NCBI GenBank assembly: GCA_030704615.1
Contig: CM060733.1
Span: forward strand, 8,928,001-8,992,000
Reading direction: 5' to 3'
DNA length: 64,000 nt
Source of the DNA: Takakia lepidozioides
Lineage: Eukaryota > Streptophyta > Takakiopsida > Takakiales > Takakiaceae
How positions within the stretch are numbered: position 1 is the stretch's first letter; each line of letters opens with the position of its first letter. The translations under genes and the position numbers were made by a program. Positions 35,628 through 45,520 of this stretch are shown piece by piece. The notes under the pieces are model-generated. The model was not told where the DNA came from. It searched no databases and saw nothing but the letters and a program-made list of their open reading frames with translations.

Positions 35628-35759
35628 ATTGCAGCACCATCTGCCTTCACAAAAGGTAACTTCGACCAATTCTGAATCCAAAGGGCCTCCTTTGCGCACT
35701 TCTGTCTGAAGTCTGGTGATCTTGTACTTCTCTGTGAGAAACACCAATGTCACAATAGC

Positions 35760-36452
35760 TTAAATCACAGTCTGGCATGGACCAGGCTATAATGTCAAAG
35801 CTATAAGCATCTTTTAAATGACAGGGACAACATTGAGCAACCTACTCTCATGTCATATTTAGAAGGAAGAACATGTACTAATAGCAACAGTACACCCACA
35901 CTTTTGCTACTTTTTCTAGACAAAGGAAAATTGTCAGGCATGTAAGTACCTGGAGATACGATCCAGTCAACAAAACATCATCATGCCAGCTTCAGTCACG
36001 TCCCGTCCTTGACAAACTCGTCCAATGTGCTAAATGTAGATAGCCCTCACCTCATCAAGCCTAATGTCCCACCACCGTGACGGACCTGCAAAGAACTCCT
36101 GCCGGAGCCGATCTCCGCTCATTGTTCCACCTGCATGCACCCACCTCACACATAGAGCGTTGTACGAGCCTTACTGAGGCTCTCTCTCTCTCTCTCTTTC
36201 TGTTTCTCTATACGCCTCTCCCTGTCCTCTAGGAAGCCTATTGCCATTGGGTGGACTTGATACGGGAGTACATTAATGTCTCTGTGACTAAATGCCGGCC
36301 TTGTGACCTCGTGTCCTTGTTTGTTTCGACCTGAAGCGCTTTGCTCCAGGTAAGGTAGTGCATTGGATTTAGTTGGAAAGCTTGGGCCTTTCCCTCTTTA
36401 GAATATGCCTACACGGGCCATTCCCTGCAACTCCCTGGAGTGTGATCTCTGA
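35760..36452. other. Upstream flank of the PPR gene and LINE boundary
   Basis: It contains a short CT-rich run at about 36181-36205. No gene was identified. The 5' end of the LINE is not marked by a clear target duplication. Confidence 0.4.
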
Positions 36453-37400
36453 ATGGTAACAAGCGGACCCCTACCGCTTGGGGGCAGTCGTATGCTCTGT
36501 CTAGCATACTCGGCACTTGGGCTCGGGTTGGTTCCCGTGCTTAAACTTATAGCCTGCGACTACATCAAAATTTTAGCTCCTATCAACATCAACACTCCTC
36601 AGGGTGATTCCTGGGAATTGGTTACTTATGCCAAATCTAGGGCTTCATGTGTAGTTTTTGGGGTGAATCGCAGGATGGACGATGTGTCCTTTAAAACTAC
36701 ATGCTCTAGCTTAGGCTTGGATTTCATGGCTATTGGTACCATCTGGAGACTTGATAACAGGGGTACGTTGAAGGTTGCAATGACCAAAAGTGCTTCTAAT
36801 AGAGTCCCACATCAATTCAATCTCAAAGAAGTTCGTCCCTTGACTGGCTGGAGAGCGGTCTTAGACATTGGTGATTCAATGGGGCGCTCTAGGAAGACAA
36901 CCAAGGGCAAGGACTTCAACTTGAGAGTTTCTAATCGGTTTGATGCTCTGGATGAGGTTGAATCCAAACAGCCGGAAGGACAAGATGCCCCTAAGTGTAC
37001 GGAACCTGAACGGCCTGAATCTGAAGGATTTGGTACTCTGAATGGTTTACCAATCCTCAAGGTTTACACAAGATGAACAAATTCTATACACTGGGTAATT
37101 GTCCCCAAGCCGTCAGATGGACAATCTGTCCCTAAGTGTGCAGAGACTGAACGTCGTGTAACTGAAGGATTTGGTACTCTAAATGGTTTACCAATCCTCA
37201 AAGTCTACACAAGACGAGCAAAATCTATACACGGGGTAATTGTCCCCAAGCAGTTTGACGGACAATCTGTCCCTATGTGTGCGGAGCCTGTGCGTCGTGT
37301 AACTAAAGGATTTGATACCCTGAATGGTTTACCAATTCTCAAAGTTTACACAAGACGAGCAAAATCTACACATGGGGTAATTGTCCCCCCTTTGCAGAAC
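36453..37400 (+). pseudogene. LINE N-terminal region with 47-codon tandem repeat
   Basis: A frame from 36453 encodes WELVTYAKSRASCVVFGVNR and further sequence with no family I can name. Then a unit with GFGTLNGLPILKVYTR recurs at about 37021, 37162 and 37303. The period is exactly 141 bp (47 codons), so the frame is kept. In the first unit a TGA replaces a CGA present in the other two. Confidence 0.7.
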
Positions 37401-37465
37401 GGTTGGCCGTCCAGGAGCAATCACAAGCTACCTAGACGACAAACAATTCCCATGCAAAGGGCTGG

Positions 37466-38140
37466 CTTGCGGCTGGCCACTTTCAACTTCTCAGGGTTGA
37501 CCAACCAAAGGAAACAACTCGTAAGTGGGACAAGTTCTTCGGACTAATGATATTCATATCTGTGCAAGAAACATGGGAAACGTCGGACAAACTGGTTGGA
37601 GATGTCAATGGTTACAAATGGGCAGGTAAGATGTGTACTCCCAAGGCAGCCTCTGCCAAACGCGGTCAAAAAGGGGCTGGATTCTTTGTCCGTGATTTCT
37701 TGTTTGACAATTGTGAAATTATCAACAAGGGTTTGAGGTACGAGCATAGTATCTGACTAAAACTGAATCTGAAGGGCGGCATGAGTACGAAGGACCTTTT
37801 TGTGGGTTGTGTTTACACGCCCACAGAGGGGACCCTTAGTGCTGACGCAGACAAAGCCTTCGAAGATGTAAAGCTGGACTGTGCTTCGTTCCTTGCCAAA
37901 GGTCAGGTGGTGCTATTGGGTGACTTCAATGCCCGGGTGGGCAAAGGGCTCCATCAGGACGATATCATTGGGCCTTTTTGTGAGGACGAGCTGAATTCTA
38001 ATGGCAGACGGTTAATTAATTGTCTGGAAGAGCTTCAGCTTTTGACCTTGAATAACAGGACAAGAGGTGACCAAGTGCAGTGGACTCGTGAGAAATCCCA
38101 AACTGGGAACGTTCCATTGTGGACTATATCATAATGGACA
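37466..38140 (+). pseudogene. LINE APE-like endonuclease domain
   Basis: Motifs in order are RLATFNFSGLTNQRKQ, VQETWE (catalytic Glu), YTPTEG, VVLLGDFNARVGKG (catalytic Asp and Asn) and SIVDYIIMDK then GTSDHFLVW (catalytic Asp-His). The domain nicks target DNA for target-primed reverse transcription. Frameshifts lie near 37515, 37755 and 38105. Confidence 0.88.
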
Positions 38141-38225
38141 AAAATTTGTTCCCCCAGTGTGCCAATGTGTTGATCGACAGAACTGATATTGGTACCTCTG
38201 ACCACTTCCTGGTTTGGAGACAATT

Positions 38226-38470
38226 AGTTTCCTCCCAATGATCTTGTCAGCCACGGAGGAAACGGAACTCTCCCAAGAGTCCACTGCTCTTTCGACTTCA
38301 TTTCTTGCGTTGTCAGAGCGAGACTGAAGTTCTTGGAGTGATTGGACAAAATGAGGGAGAGCCTCTTGCAAGGCCTGGACGTACTCAGCCTTGACCTCCT
38401 CATTATGGAATTTTTCTATGCGCCACTTCCGAATCGAATGTTTCACAGATCTCTTGGTGTTGGGAAAACA
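38226..38470 (-). other. Inverted segment inside the LINE
   Basis: Only the minus strand is open here. It encodes KRSVKHSIRKWRIEKFHNEE and ADKIIGRK, a helical linker of the type found between the endonuclease and RT of LINEs. On the plus strand the endonuclease ends at TSDHFLVW before it and the RT linker (NWWTNEIKLKIAERRALYKE) starts after it. The missing linker is therefore present, but reversed in place. Confidence 0.75.
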
Positions 38471-40225
38471 CCTTTTGATCTGCGGTAGAGCTGTTAATTG
38501 GTGGACCAATGAGATTAAACTCAAGATAGCTGAGAGACGAGCCCTCTATAAAGAGTGCTGCAATTTGAAAACCAACAGAGAATTGTGGGCGAGGTACTAC
38601 CAGCTCCGTAAAGATATCAATCACCTTGTTAGGTCTCAGAAGAAATTATACTGGGACAAGTTATACAGTGAAATAAACTCAAACCACCATGGTGGTAATG
38701 ACAAGAAATTCTGGTTGGCCCTCAACGTTTGTACAAGCCGAAAAACGGTCAGCAAGTACAAGCGCTGAAGACTACTAAAGGTGCAGTGGTGACTTCAACG
38801 GTTGACTTGAAACTCACTACAGTATCCTTGGCAGAACTTCTAGGTCTAACAGTGAGGGGTCTTCTGCTGAATGGAGGGACACAGTTGGAAAAACTGTTCC
38901 TATGATTCAAAACAGCCCTGATGAACTGGAGCATATTTCAATGGCTTATAATGCTCCCATTAGTTCTTCTGAGATTGTGGAAGCAATTGAACATTTAAAT
39001 GGATATAAAGCTGGTGGACCTGATGGTATTGTCAACGAGCTTATCAAGCACGGTGGCGATCCCATGATAGAGGCCCTAGTTCTCTTCTTTAGCCTTATCT
39101 GGAAGACTGAAATGAACCCCTTTCACTGGCGACAAAGGATCATTGTCAAAGGGTGACAGAGAAGAACCGGGGAACTACTGTGGCATCACGCTCCTCAATG
39201 TTGTCGGCAAGACATTCTGCAGAGTTATAAGTACTCGTCTTGAGGTTGATCTGGAGTCTAGAGATTGTTTCTACGAAGGCCAAGCTGGCTTTCAGCGAAA
39301 CAAGGGCTGTGTGGATCATATCTTCACTCTAAGCCAGATTATCCAGGGAAGGAAAAAAGAAGGGAAACCCACTTATGTTTTTTCCTGGATGTCAAAAAGG
39401 CTTATGACACAGTGTGTCCGCATCTGGTCTTGTGGGATCAAGGGAAAGATGTGGAGAGTTGTCCACAACTTGTATGCTCACACCAAAAGTTGTGTCATTG
39501 TTAACGGACAGAAGTCCAACTTCTTTGACATAGACCAAGGTGTAGCTCAAGGATGTACTCTCTCCCCTCTGCTCTTCAATGTTTTCATCAATCAACTCCT
39601 CGAGGATGTGGAAAGTGAGGGATTTGGGTTAAGGGTGGGTGATACCACCATACCAGCCCTTATGTTTGCGGATGACTTCGCAGGCATAGGGGAGACTCCA
39701 ACCAATCTCCAGGAGTTGATTGATTGCGCGAAGAGATACTTTGATCTTTGGGGGCTAGAGGCTAATGTCAGCAAATGTGCAGTGGTAGCATTCAACGACA
39801 GAGGGGAGGGAGGAAGTGATCTTAAGTGGCAGTGGGGTAGCCAAGTGATCCCGGTCCTCCCTTCCTACACTTACCTGGGCGTTGAGTTTTCCTCCAATTG
39901 TAATTGGGATGCACATATCCGGAAAGTTGTTCAAACTGGCAAAGGCAAAGCTCTGGGGCTCACTAAATTTTTCCACTGCAGAGGGGTCAACTCTGAGGTT
40001 AAGAAAACCATGCTTTGTCGCGTTATTAGACCTGCCTTGGAGTACGGATCTGCAATATGGGTTGATAACTCCAACCAGGCTAAGTCTCTAGAATCCATTC
40101 AAGTGGGGGTGCTTAAGGAGTGTATGTCAGCATGCTCCAAAACAGCCAATGTGGCTGTTCGGGGTGAGTTTGGCATTCCATCCTTAAGCTCCCGACGAGA
40201 TGAATTCAACGTCAGATGGTGGGGT
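38470..40225 (+). pseudogene. LINE reverse transcriptase domain
   Basis: From NWWTNEIKLKI through LNGYKAGGPDGIVNELIKHG (RT motif 0/1) and REEPGNYCGITLLNVVGKTF it reaches EGQAGFQRNKGCVDHIF and FLDVKKAYDTV (motif A). QGVAQGCTLSPLLFNVFINQ (motif B) and LMFADDFAG (catalytic FADD) follow, then the thumb. Motif A is in another frame than its neighbours because of indels near 39385 and 39440. Confidence 0.9.
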
Positions 40226-40976
40226 CAGCTGCAATATATGCCCAACACCAGATATCCTAAGTTAATCGACTTTATATCTTGGAAACAGGACCGCCCTGTC
40301 AAACAAGCTAAGTCCTGGCAGAAGAGAGTAGAAGAGATTCTCAAGGACCTGGACCTGGATCCGCAAGTCTTGACCCTGCTGGATAAATCTGACTTAGAGG
40401 CTGTAGTGTCCAAAGCCATGTCTGTTGCCATGAGATTGTCTGACGAAAATGAAGTTACACAGAAAACTTCCCCGAACTTGTTTCCAGTCAGTGACATGGG
40501 GGAGGACATCTTGGATGACCTCAAGGGTCTACCCACTCTCAGCACTAGACTGAAATTTAAACTCAGAGCAGGAAGCCTACCTTTGAATAGCAAACAGAAG
40601 CAGAGAGGAAAGGGAGAGTGCAAATTGCCCGTTGTGTGGGCAATCAGAACACAATATTCATTTTCTGATACATTGTCCGGGGTTCTCTCACCAAAGAGAC
40701 GCTCTCTTCAAATCTATCAAGGGAATTGTGCCTGTACTGCAAGGACTTAATAGCAGACAATGGAAAAGAGTGGCGGAGAAAATCCTCAACAGGGACATTT
40801 GCATTCGGGGAATGAAATTCAAGGGCGCGGACAAATCCAAAAACACAATGAGCGCGTATATTGACCAAATGAAATTGCGACGGTTTATTATCGACGATGT
40901 AATGGAAGTCTTAGGGTGGCCTCGGAGGAGCAAACAGAACCCGGAACCGTGCACCAAACTGGAGTGGTGTGATGTG
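40226..40976 (+). pseudogene. LINE C-terminal region with Cys/His motif
   Basis: A Cys/His arrangement reads CGQSEHNIHFLIHCPGFSHQ, the zinc-knuckle-like motif typical after LINE RTs. It is shifted from the RT frame near 40635. It ends with a WKRVAEKIL and VMEVLGWPRR tail before the A run. Confidence 0.8.
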
Positions 40977-40984
40977 AAAAAAAA

Positions 40985-41730
40985 TACAACTTCAACAAAG
41001 TTGAAACTTTTCGAGATCGGCTCGGGAACGACTACATTGTAAGCAAACAGAAGATGAATATGGAGACGCAGCCAATGACTGCTGCCTTCAAAAAGTATGT
41101 CTTGTCGTGCAAACAGACCTTTGATGATAACCAGAATGCCCTGACGATTCTATATACGAACTTCAGGTCCCATTACACACAGCTGGGGGGAAATCAAAAA
41201 TTTGTTGATGCCAAATCACGGTCGGGACTTGCACCGATGAAACGGTTTGATGGCATATCGATGGTGTTCGTCAATACAGTTTGTGATTATGACTCTATTG
41301 TCTTCGAGGCAAATGACTACTCCAATATCCTGCATGCTTTTGTGGCTAGGAAGCTCATGTCCAGTGCTTTTGTGTTTTTCTCGACACAAGAATTATCGAA
41401 AAATCTTGTGTCATACATCCGGAATGGTCCTGGATCAAAGTCGTCTATTGTCCGATAGGGTTATTACATTCCCGGCGAGTTTGAATCACCTTACAAGAGC
41501 TGCACGACTATATTCTCCCAGACGGTTCTCTGCCTCGACTACGTATTTCCGGCAACAGCTGAGGAGATGGTGAATCCGGACGATCACATTCAAACTGTTT
41601 TGTTAACACCGGACCCAATTAATCCCATTATCCAAGGACCAGATGTAGACCCGACCTCACAGGAGAAGGAGTGCGAGACCATGAGCTTAGGGCGGACACC
41701 TACAATTACCTGGTTTTTTTTTTTGCAGGG
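40985..41730 (+). pseudogene. First exon of a decayed unknown gene upstream of FCP1-like modules
   Basis: A frame starting just after the LINE poly-A reads YNFNKVETFRDRLGNDYIVS and continues through MTAAFKKYVLS and MKRFDGISMVFVNTV to YIRNGPGSKSSIVR. There it meets an in-frame TAG (41456-41458). The same frame goes on with GYYIPGEFESPYKSCTTIF to about 41690. I do not recognise the family. The LINE seems to have inserted in or just before this exon, removing its start. Confidence 0.45.
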
Positions 41731-41907
41731 ACGGGATGTCTTGTGTGAACGTTTTCGGAGGAATGGCAATGACATACGTTCTGCTTGTAAGGGGATTCTG
41801 CTTCGTTTTTGGAAATTTTCTGTGGTTGCAGTTTGCCGGATTCAACTCTCCTATTTTTTCTACGTTGTCGGAATAGAGTGTTTAACCAGTGTCTATTTTC
41901 TACTATT

Positions 41908-41937
41908 GTGAACCTCCACTGGACAGTGGAAGTTCAT
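41908..41937. repeat. Dispersed palindrome, copy 1
   Basis: It reads AACCTCCACTG-GA-CAGTGGAAGTT, flanked by GTG and CAT. Arms CCACTG/CAGTGG are exact. It lies between exon-like segments. Confidence 0.85.
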
Positions 41938-42141
41938 GTTTTGGAGTTATGGGTGTTTTGGGTGTTTGTTATTCGGGAGTTTGGTGTGTTTGCCAGTTGT
42001 CTCAAAAGAAAGCCTAACCCTTTCAATTTTTTGATGGTTGCAGTTCGTCAGATTTATTTTATTTCATTGTTTGGTTTCATTGCAAGAAAGAAATATTCGT
42101 GTGCTTGACATAAACTATGTAACGAAAAAGAAATTTTGTAG

Positions 42142-42726
42142 AAGCAAGGTGGAGGCTTATTTCAAGACGCTTCAAATGATAATCAGACTATCACCGGAGA
42201 CAGAGATGACGGAGACTCACTGCAGGATGACGAAGTGGACAAAGAAGAGGATGAGGAAGGACACGACAAAGAGCAGGACGAGAAAAAAGAGGAGAAACAA
42301 GAACAGGAGGAGGAGGAGGAGGAGGAGAAAGACGAACATGAAGACGAAGATGAGAACATGAAAATCGTCACCGAAGACCAGGGGCAGATGCGACTGATGT
42401 GGGAAAGGGAAAGAGAGGGCCAGGAAATTTTCGGGTTGGATACACTCGGTAGTACTCCAAATACCCAAGAACACGTTGCGCCAAAAAGTGTACACAATCT
42501 GGACAGCTTTTCCTCCAGTTCTGATAACACCACGAATCAAAATCCGGTTTCTCCAAGGGGGCAAGAAGCGACATCGACGGAGTTAGTTGAACCCTTAGCT
42601 CAAGGGTTCACACCTGTGGAAGGTGACGAGCCATTGATTATGTCACCAGATCCCGTTAACAATCCTCAAGAGGTGGTGTCCCATAATGTCACCCAGGAAG
42701 TGGTTCTGGATGTAGGTAACGAATGA
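42142..42726 (+). pseudogene. Acidic exon of the decayed FCP1-like locus
   Basis: After a TTTTGTAG acceptor the frame reads KQGGGLFQDASNDNQTITGD. A long Glu/Asp/Lys run (about 42235-42365) follows, then a Ser/Thr/Pro-rich part ending EVVLDV next to a possible GT donor at 42712. It was probably a disordered acidic linker; no function can be assigned. Confidence 0.45.
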
Positions 42727-43053
42727 CAATTAGTGAATTTTTATTCGTACACACTTCAGCATACAGTATGAGAATATTGTAATTATACGTACTTGTGAGT
42801 GGAATAAACCAAATGTTTTTTCCATTTCCTTTGTTCTGGACTTTCGAATAAAACATAATTCCACCCGGATACATATTTCCGTTCGCACATCCTTGTGGAC
42901 AACCACTAACTGTTTCGATACTTTTCTTGTAGATCTAATAATCCCAATCGGAGGAAATGACACACACACGAACTGGCTCAAATGAGACTCAAACGGTGAA
43001 GAGACACGTGGATCTGACAGTGAGGGCCAGGTCACCTGAGCTGGTTCCGCAAG

Positions 43054-43079
43054 TAACCTCCACTGTCCAGTCGACATTG
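43054..43079. repeat. Dispersed palindrome, copy 2
   Basis: It reads AACCTCCACTG-TC-CAGTCGACATT, inside the first copy of the duplicated exon. Confidence 0.8.
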
Positions 43080-43378
43080 CCATCTGCAGGGAATGAGTCG
43101 GAGAATCCTCCTACTCGCGGGGAGGGAGAAGAGACAGAGCAGCACAAGCGCGTAATCCAACAACGGATCTCATCTTCGGTATTGCTCAATTCGGTAATTT
43201 TGTCGGATCATTTTGACCACCATACTCCTCATCCGTGAGATTCCTTAATTTCATGTAGATTCGTGAGACGACGTCTGAGGAGATCAAACACTCACGGACC
43301 GACTCCAACGAGACTGAGACGGTGAAGAGAAGAGTGGATCAGACAGTCACTGTCGCACATCTGATCCGGTTTTGCAAG

Positions 43379-43403
43379 TAACCTCCACTGGACAGTCAAG
43401 GTT
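43379..43403. repeat. Dispersed palindrome, copy 3
   Basis: It reads AACCTCCACTG-GA-CAGTCAAGGTT, at the equivalent place in the second copy of the duplicated exon. Confidence 0.8.
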
Positions 43404-43588
43404 GGCATCTGGTGCCACAGAGATGGAGGATACCGTTTCCCGTAGAGATGGGAAAGAGGAGGAGTAGCCTGCTCAAGGATCCTAGCAGCCCCTACCAAAA
43501 AACAGTAATGCTTTCAACTTCATTTTTTCATTTCTCTACATTGGGATTACTGAAATTGAAATTAATAATGAACTCTTCTGTTATTCCA

Positions 43589-44400
43589 CAAGACAACATG
43601 CATTACCCTCCAGTCGACTATTCCATTTCTGTCAATCCAAACGATCTGCATTCCCTTCCTTGGGGACCGAACGGATGCCGGCCAGGATACTACGTCCTGG
43701 TTCTGGACATCGGTTACCTTTGTGAGGTTTACCTAAAAGATGGAAAGAAATCCCCTCCTGCCACCCAGCCTTGTATCTCCGCAGGGAAATTCAAGTTAGC
43801 TGCACGAAACGGTCTTGACGAATTCATTAAGTAGGCCGTCAAAAAGTTTGCAGTTTGTTTTTGGAACACGAGACCTGAAATGAACGTCGAGACTATCACC
43901 AAGGCCGTGTTTGGGAAGTACTATTCCCAGTTCAGAACTTACAGCAGTGACAATTCCGTCATGCATAGATCGACATTCAACGAAAAATGGCCTAAAGCTC
44001 CCAAAAATCCCATCTACTTTAAACATCTTTACGACATTTTCGCTGAGGAAGACCCGACAACTTACAAATCCAATACTCTCCTCATCGACACCGTAGACAA
44101 TATGTACAAGTCTTACTTGAACCCGTTAGGACATACCATCTTTCTTCCAAAATATAAAACGTTCGTGGACCCTGACATAGATAAGTTTCTACTGGAAGAA
44201 CTCAAGCATTACCTTAAATGTTCCGGTTATCCGGGATGGATGTCATGCCATTCAATGAGCTACATCCATTCGGCTTTACGAAGGATTTCTTCGAGGACGA
44301 CCCAGCGGTCAAATTTCTTAGAGACTTTGATTGTAGGTGGCAGAAGTTCCTTAGCAATCACGAGTTGCGTGCCGCTGCATTGGGACATAAAATATTTTAA
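43589..44400 (+). pseudogene. FCP1/HAD-like phosphatase module A, degenerate
   Basis: The frame has GYYVLVLDIGYLCEVYLKDG (HAD motif I position), then VKKFAVCFWNTRPEMNVETI (motif II region, WSSR in relatives). KSNTLLIDTVDNMYKSYLNP (motif III-like NTLLIDD) and DVMPFNELHPFG (C-terminal PFG end) follow. This order matches plant FCP1-homology proteins whose motif I reads DLNG instead of catalytic DxDxT. An in-frame TAG lies at 43832 and a 1-base frame shift near 44218. Both catalytic aspartates of motif I are not present, so even an intact version would probably not be a normal phosphatase. Confidence 0.65.
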
Positions 44401-44409
44401 TTGAGTTTG

Positions 44410-44437
44410 GTGAACCTCGGCTGTCTAGTGGACGTTC
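44410..44437. repeat. Dispersed palindrome, copy 4
   Basis: It reads AACCTCGGCTG-TC-TAGTGGACGTT, just after the stop of module A. Confidence 0.75.
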
Positions 44438-44521
44438 TTGTTCACTTGCCCGGTGTCGGTTTTTCCAATGCATTGTACTGTTCTTTTTTTATCATCCTAA
44501 ATATGAATGACTCTCTGGTAG

Positions 44522-45252
44522 ATTGGAGCACCTGTTTTTCCTCCTACGCAAGGGTTGCGTTTGATTATTTTTGACGTGAATGGAGTCTTCTGCAAAATCT
44601 TGAAGCACTAGAAGAGCTACAATGTCCCCCGGTTTTCAGAATCGGACTATAGAATTCCAGCTCTTGTCGGATTCCGACTTGTCTTTAGACGGGAGAAATA
44701 TCGCGAACTGTGGACAGAGTTGCACAAACACTTCCGGTTAGGGATTTGGAGCTCTATGATGTACAAGAACTTGCAACCCATCCTAGATTTTTTGCTTCGT
44801 GGTCTCCCTCAACCGGCCTTCGTTATGTCTCAAGAGAATTGTATTTCATGTCCTACTTCGGTTCACCCTCAATTCAAATCAGGATTGGACCCTCCTCATT
44901 TGTTTTTGAAGCCACTGGTCAAGGTCTGGTAGAGATTTGGTGGACAATACACCAAGAGTAACACTCTGCTCATTGACGACACCGCCATGAAGTGTGTATT
45001 GAACCTGTCTAACTCATGTCTTGTTCTCAAACCGTTCCAGACCGTGGAGACTGATGGTTGCTATCTTCTCAAGGTTCTTCAGACCTATTTGCTTGGAATG
45101 AAGAAACATCCCACTGTTTCAAGCTATGTTAGGAAAAAAAAAAATAGGGTTGAGTTTTTTTCCCAATGTTTCAAACGATCCCAAGTTTAGCACACTTTGG
45201 GATTTTATTGAGGACAACGGTTTTAAGAGTCTCAGATATGATGCTTCAAAAT
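44522..45252 (+). pseudogene. FCP1/HAD-like phosphatase module B, degenerate
   Basis: After an acceptor (CTCTGGTAG) the frame reads QGLRLIIFDVNGVFCKILKH (motif I as DVNG), then ELHKHFRLGIWSSMMYKNLQ (motif II region) and HLFLKPLVKVW. RFGGQYTKSNTLLIDDTAMK (motif III) and a tail ending FIEDNGFKSLRYDASK follow. In-frame TAGs lie at 44609-44611 and 44930-44932, and an A11 run near 45133 shifts the frame. It shares fold order with module A but is quite diverged, so the two are old relatives, not a recent duplicate. Confidence 0.68.
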
Positions 45253-45450
45253 AAATTATTTTTGATCAATCCCATCTCACTCGAACTATTGAATATCTTC
45301 ATGGTTTCTGATTTTCATTGCCTTATAATCATACACGTATTAGATATGGTACTCTCATTTTCACTCATTTTCTGTTGAATTCTTGATGCACATTCCGGGC
45401 AATCCCAAGATTCTGATGTAGGCATTCATACGGGGACATGACTATATCTA

Positions 45451-45479
45451 GTGACCTCCACTGTTCAGTGGAGGTTCAC
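45451..45479. repeat. Dispersed palindrome, copy 5
   Basis: GTGA-CCTCCACTG-TT-CAGTGGAGG-TTCAC has nine-base arms that pair exactly. It lies about 200 bp after module B and is the best-preserved copy. Confidence 0.9.
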
Positions 45480-45520
45480 ATTCCTGCACTCCCGGATTTA
45501 TGATTATGTCTCTTTGGCAG

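Larger units (their letters stand above)
36453..40984 (+). mobile_element. Long LINE retrotransposon with endonuclease and reverse transcriptase, inactive
   Basis: The order is an N-terminal region with a tandem repeat, an APE-type endonuclease, a linker (partly inverted), reverse transcriptase and a C-terminal Cys/His region. The 3' end is probably the A8 run at 40977-40984, after which unrelated coding sequence starts. Several frameshifts and stops occur. A shorter copy is at 27335-28088. Confidence 0.9.
42933..43500 (+). repeat. Tandemly duplicated exon in the FCP1-like locus
   Basis: Copies start after acceptors at 42933 and 43259. Both encode SEE(M/I)-x2-(H/S)-x-RT-x-SNET-x-TVKR-x-VD, and after a palindrome-bearing stretch QVTST(V/G)QS-x-L, then a Glu-rich end. 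The first copy has TAA TAA where the second has CGT GAG. The second has TAG at 43465 and 43483 where the first has CAG and CAA. A frame break lies inside the second copy near 43360. Confidence 0.65.

Noticed and set aside
41054-45252. Alternative genetic code used by this host
   Set aside because: NUP98 and the P450 read normally without internal TAG or TAA, so the host code is standard. Stops in the FCP1-like locus are reported only as a local pattern.
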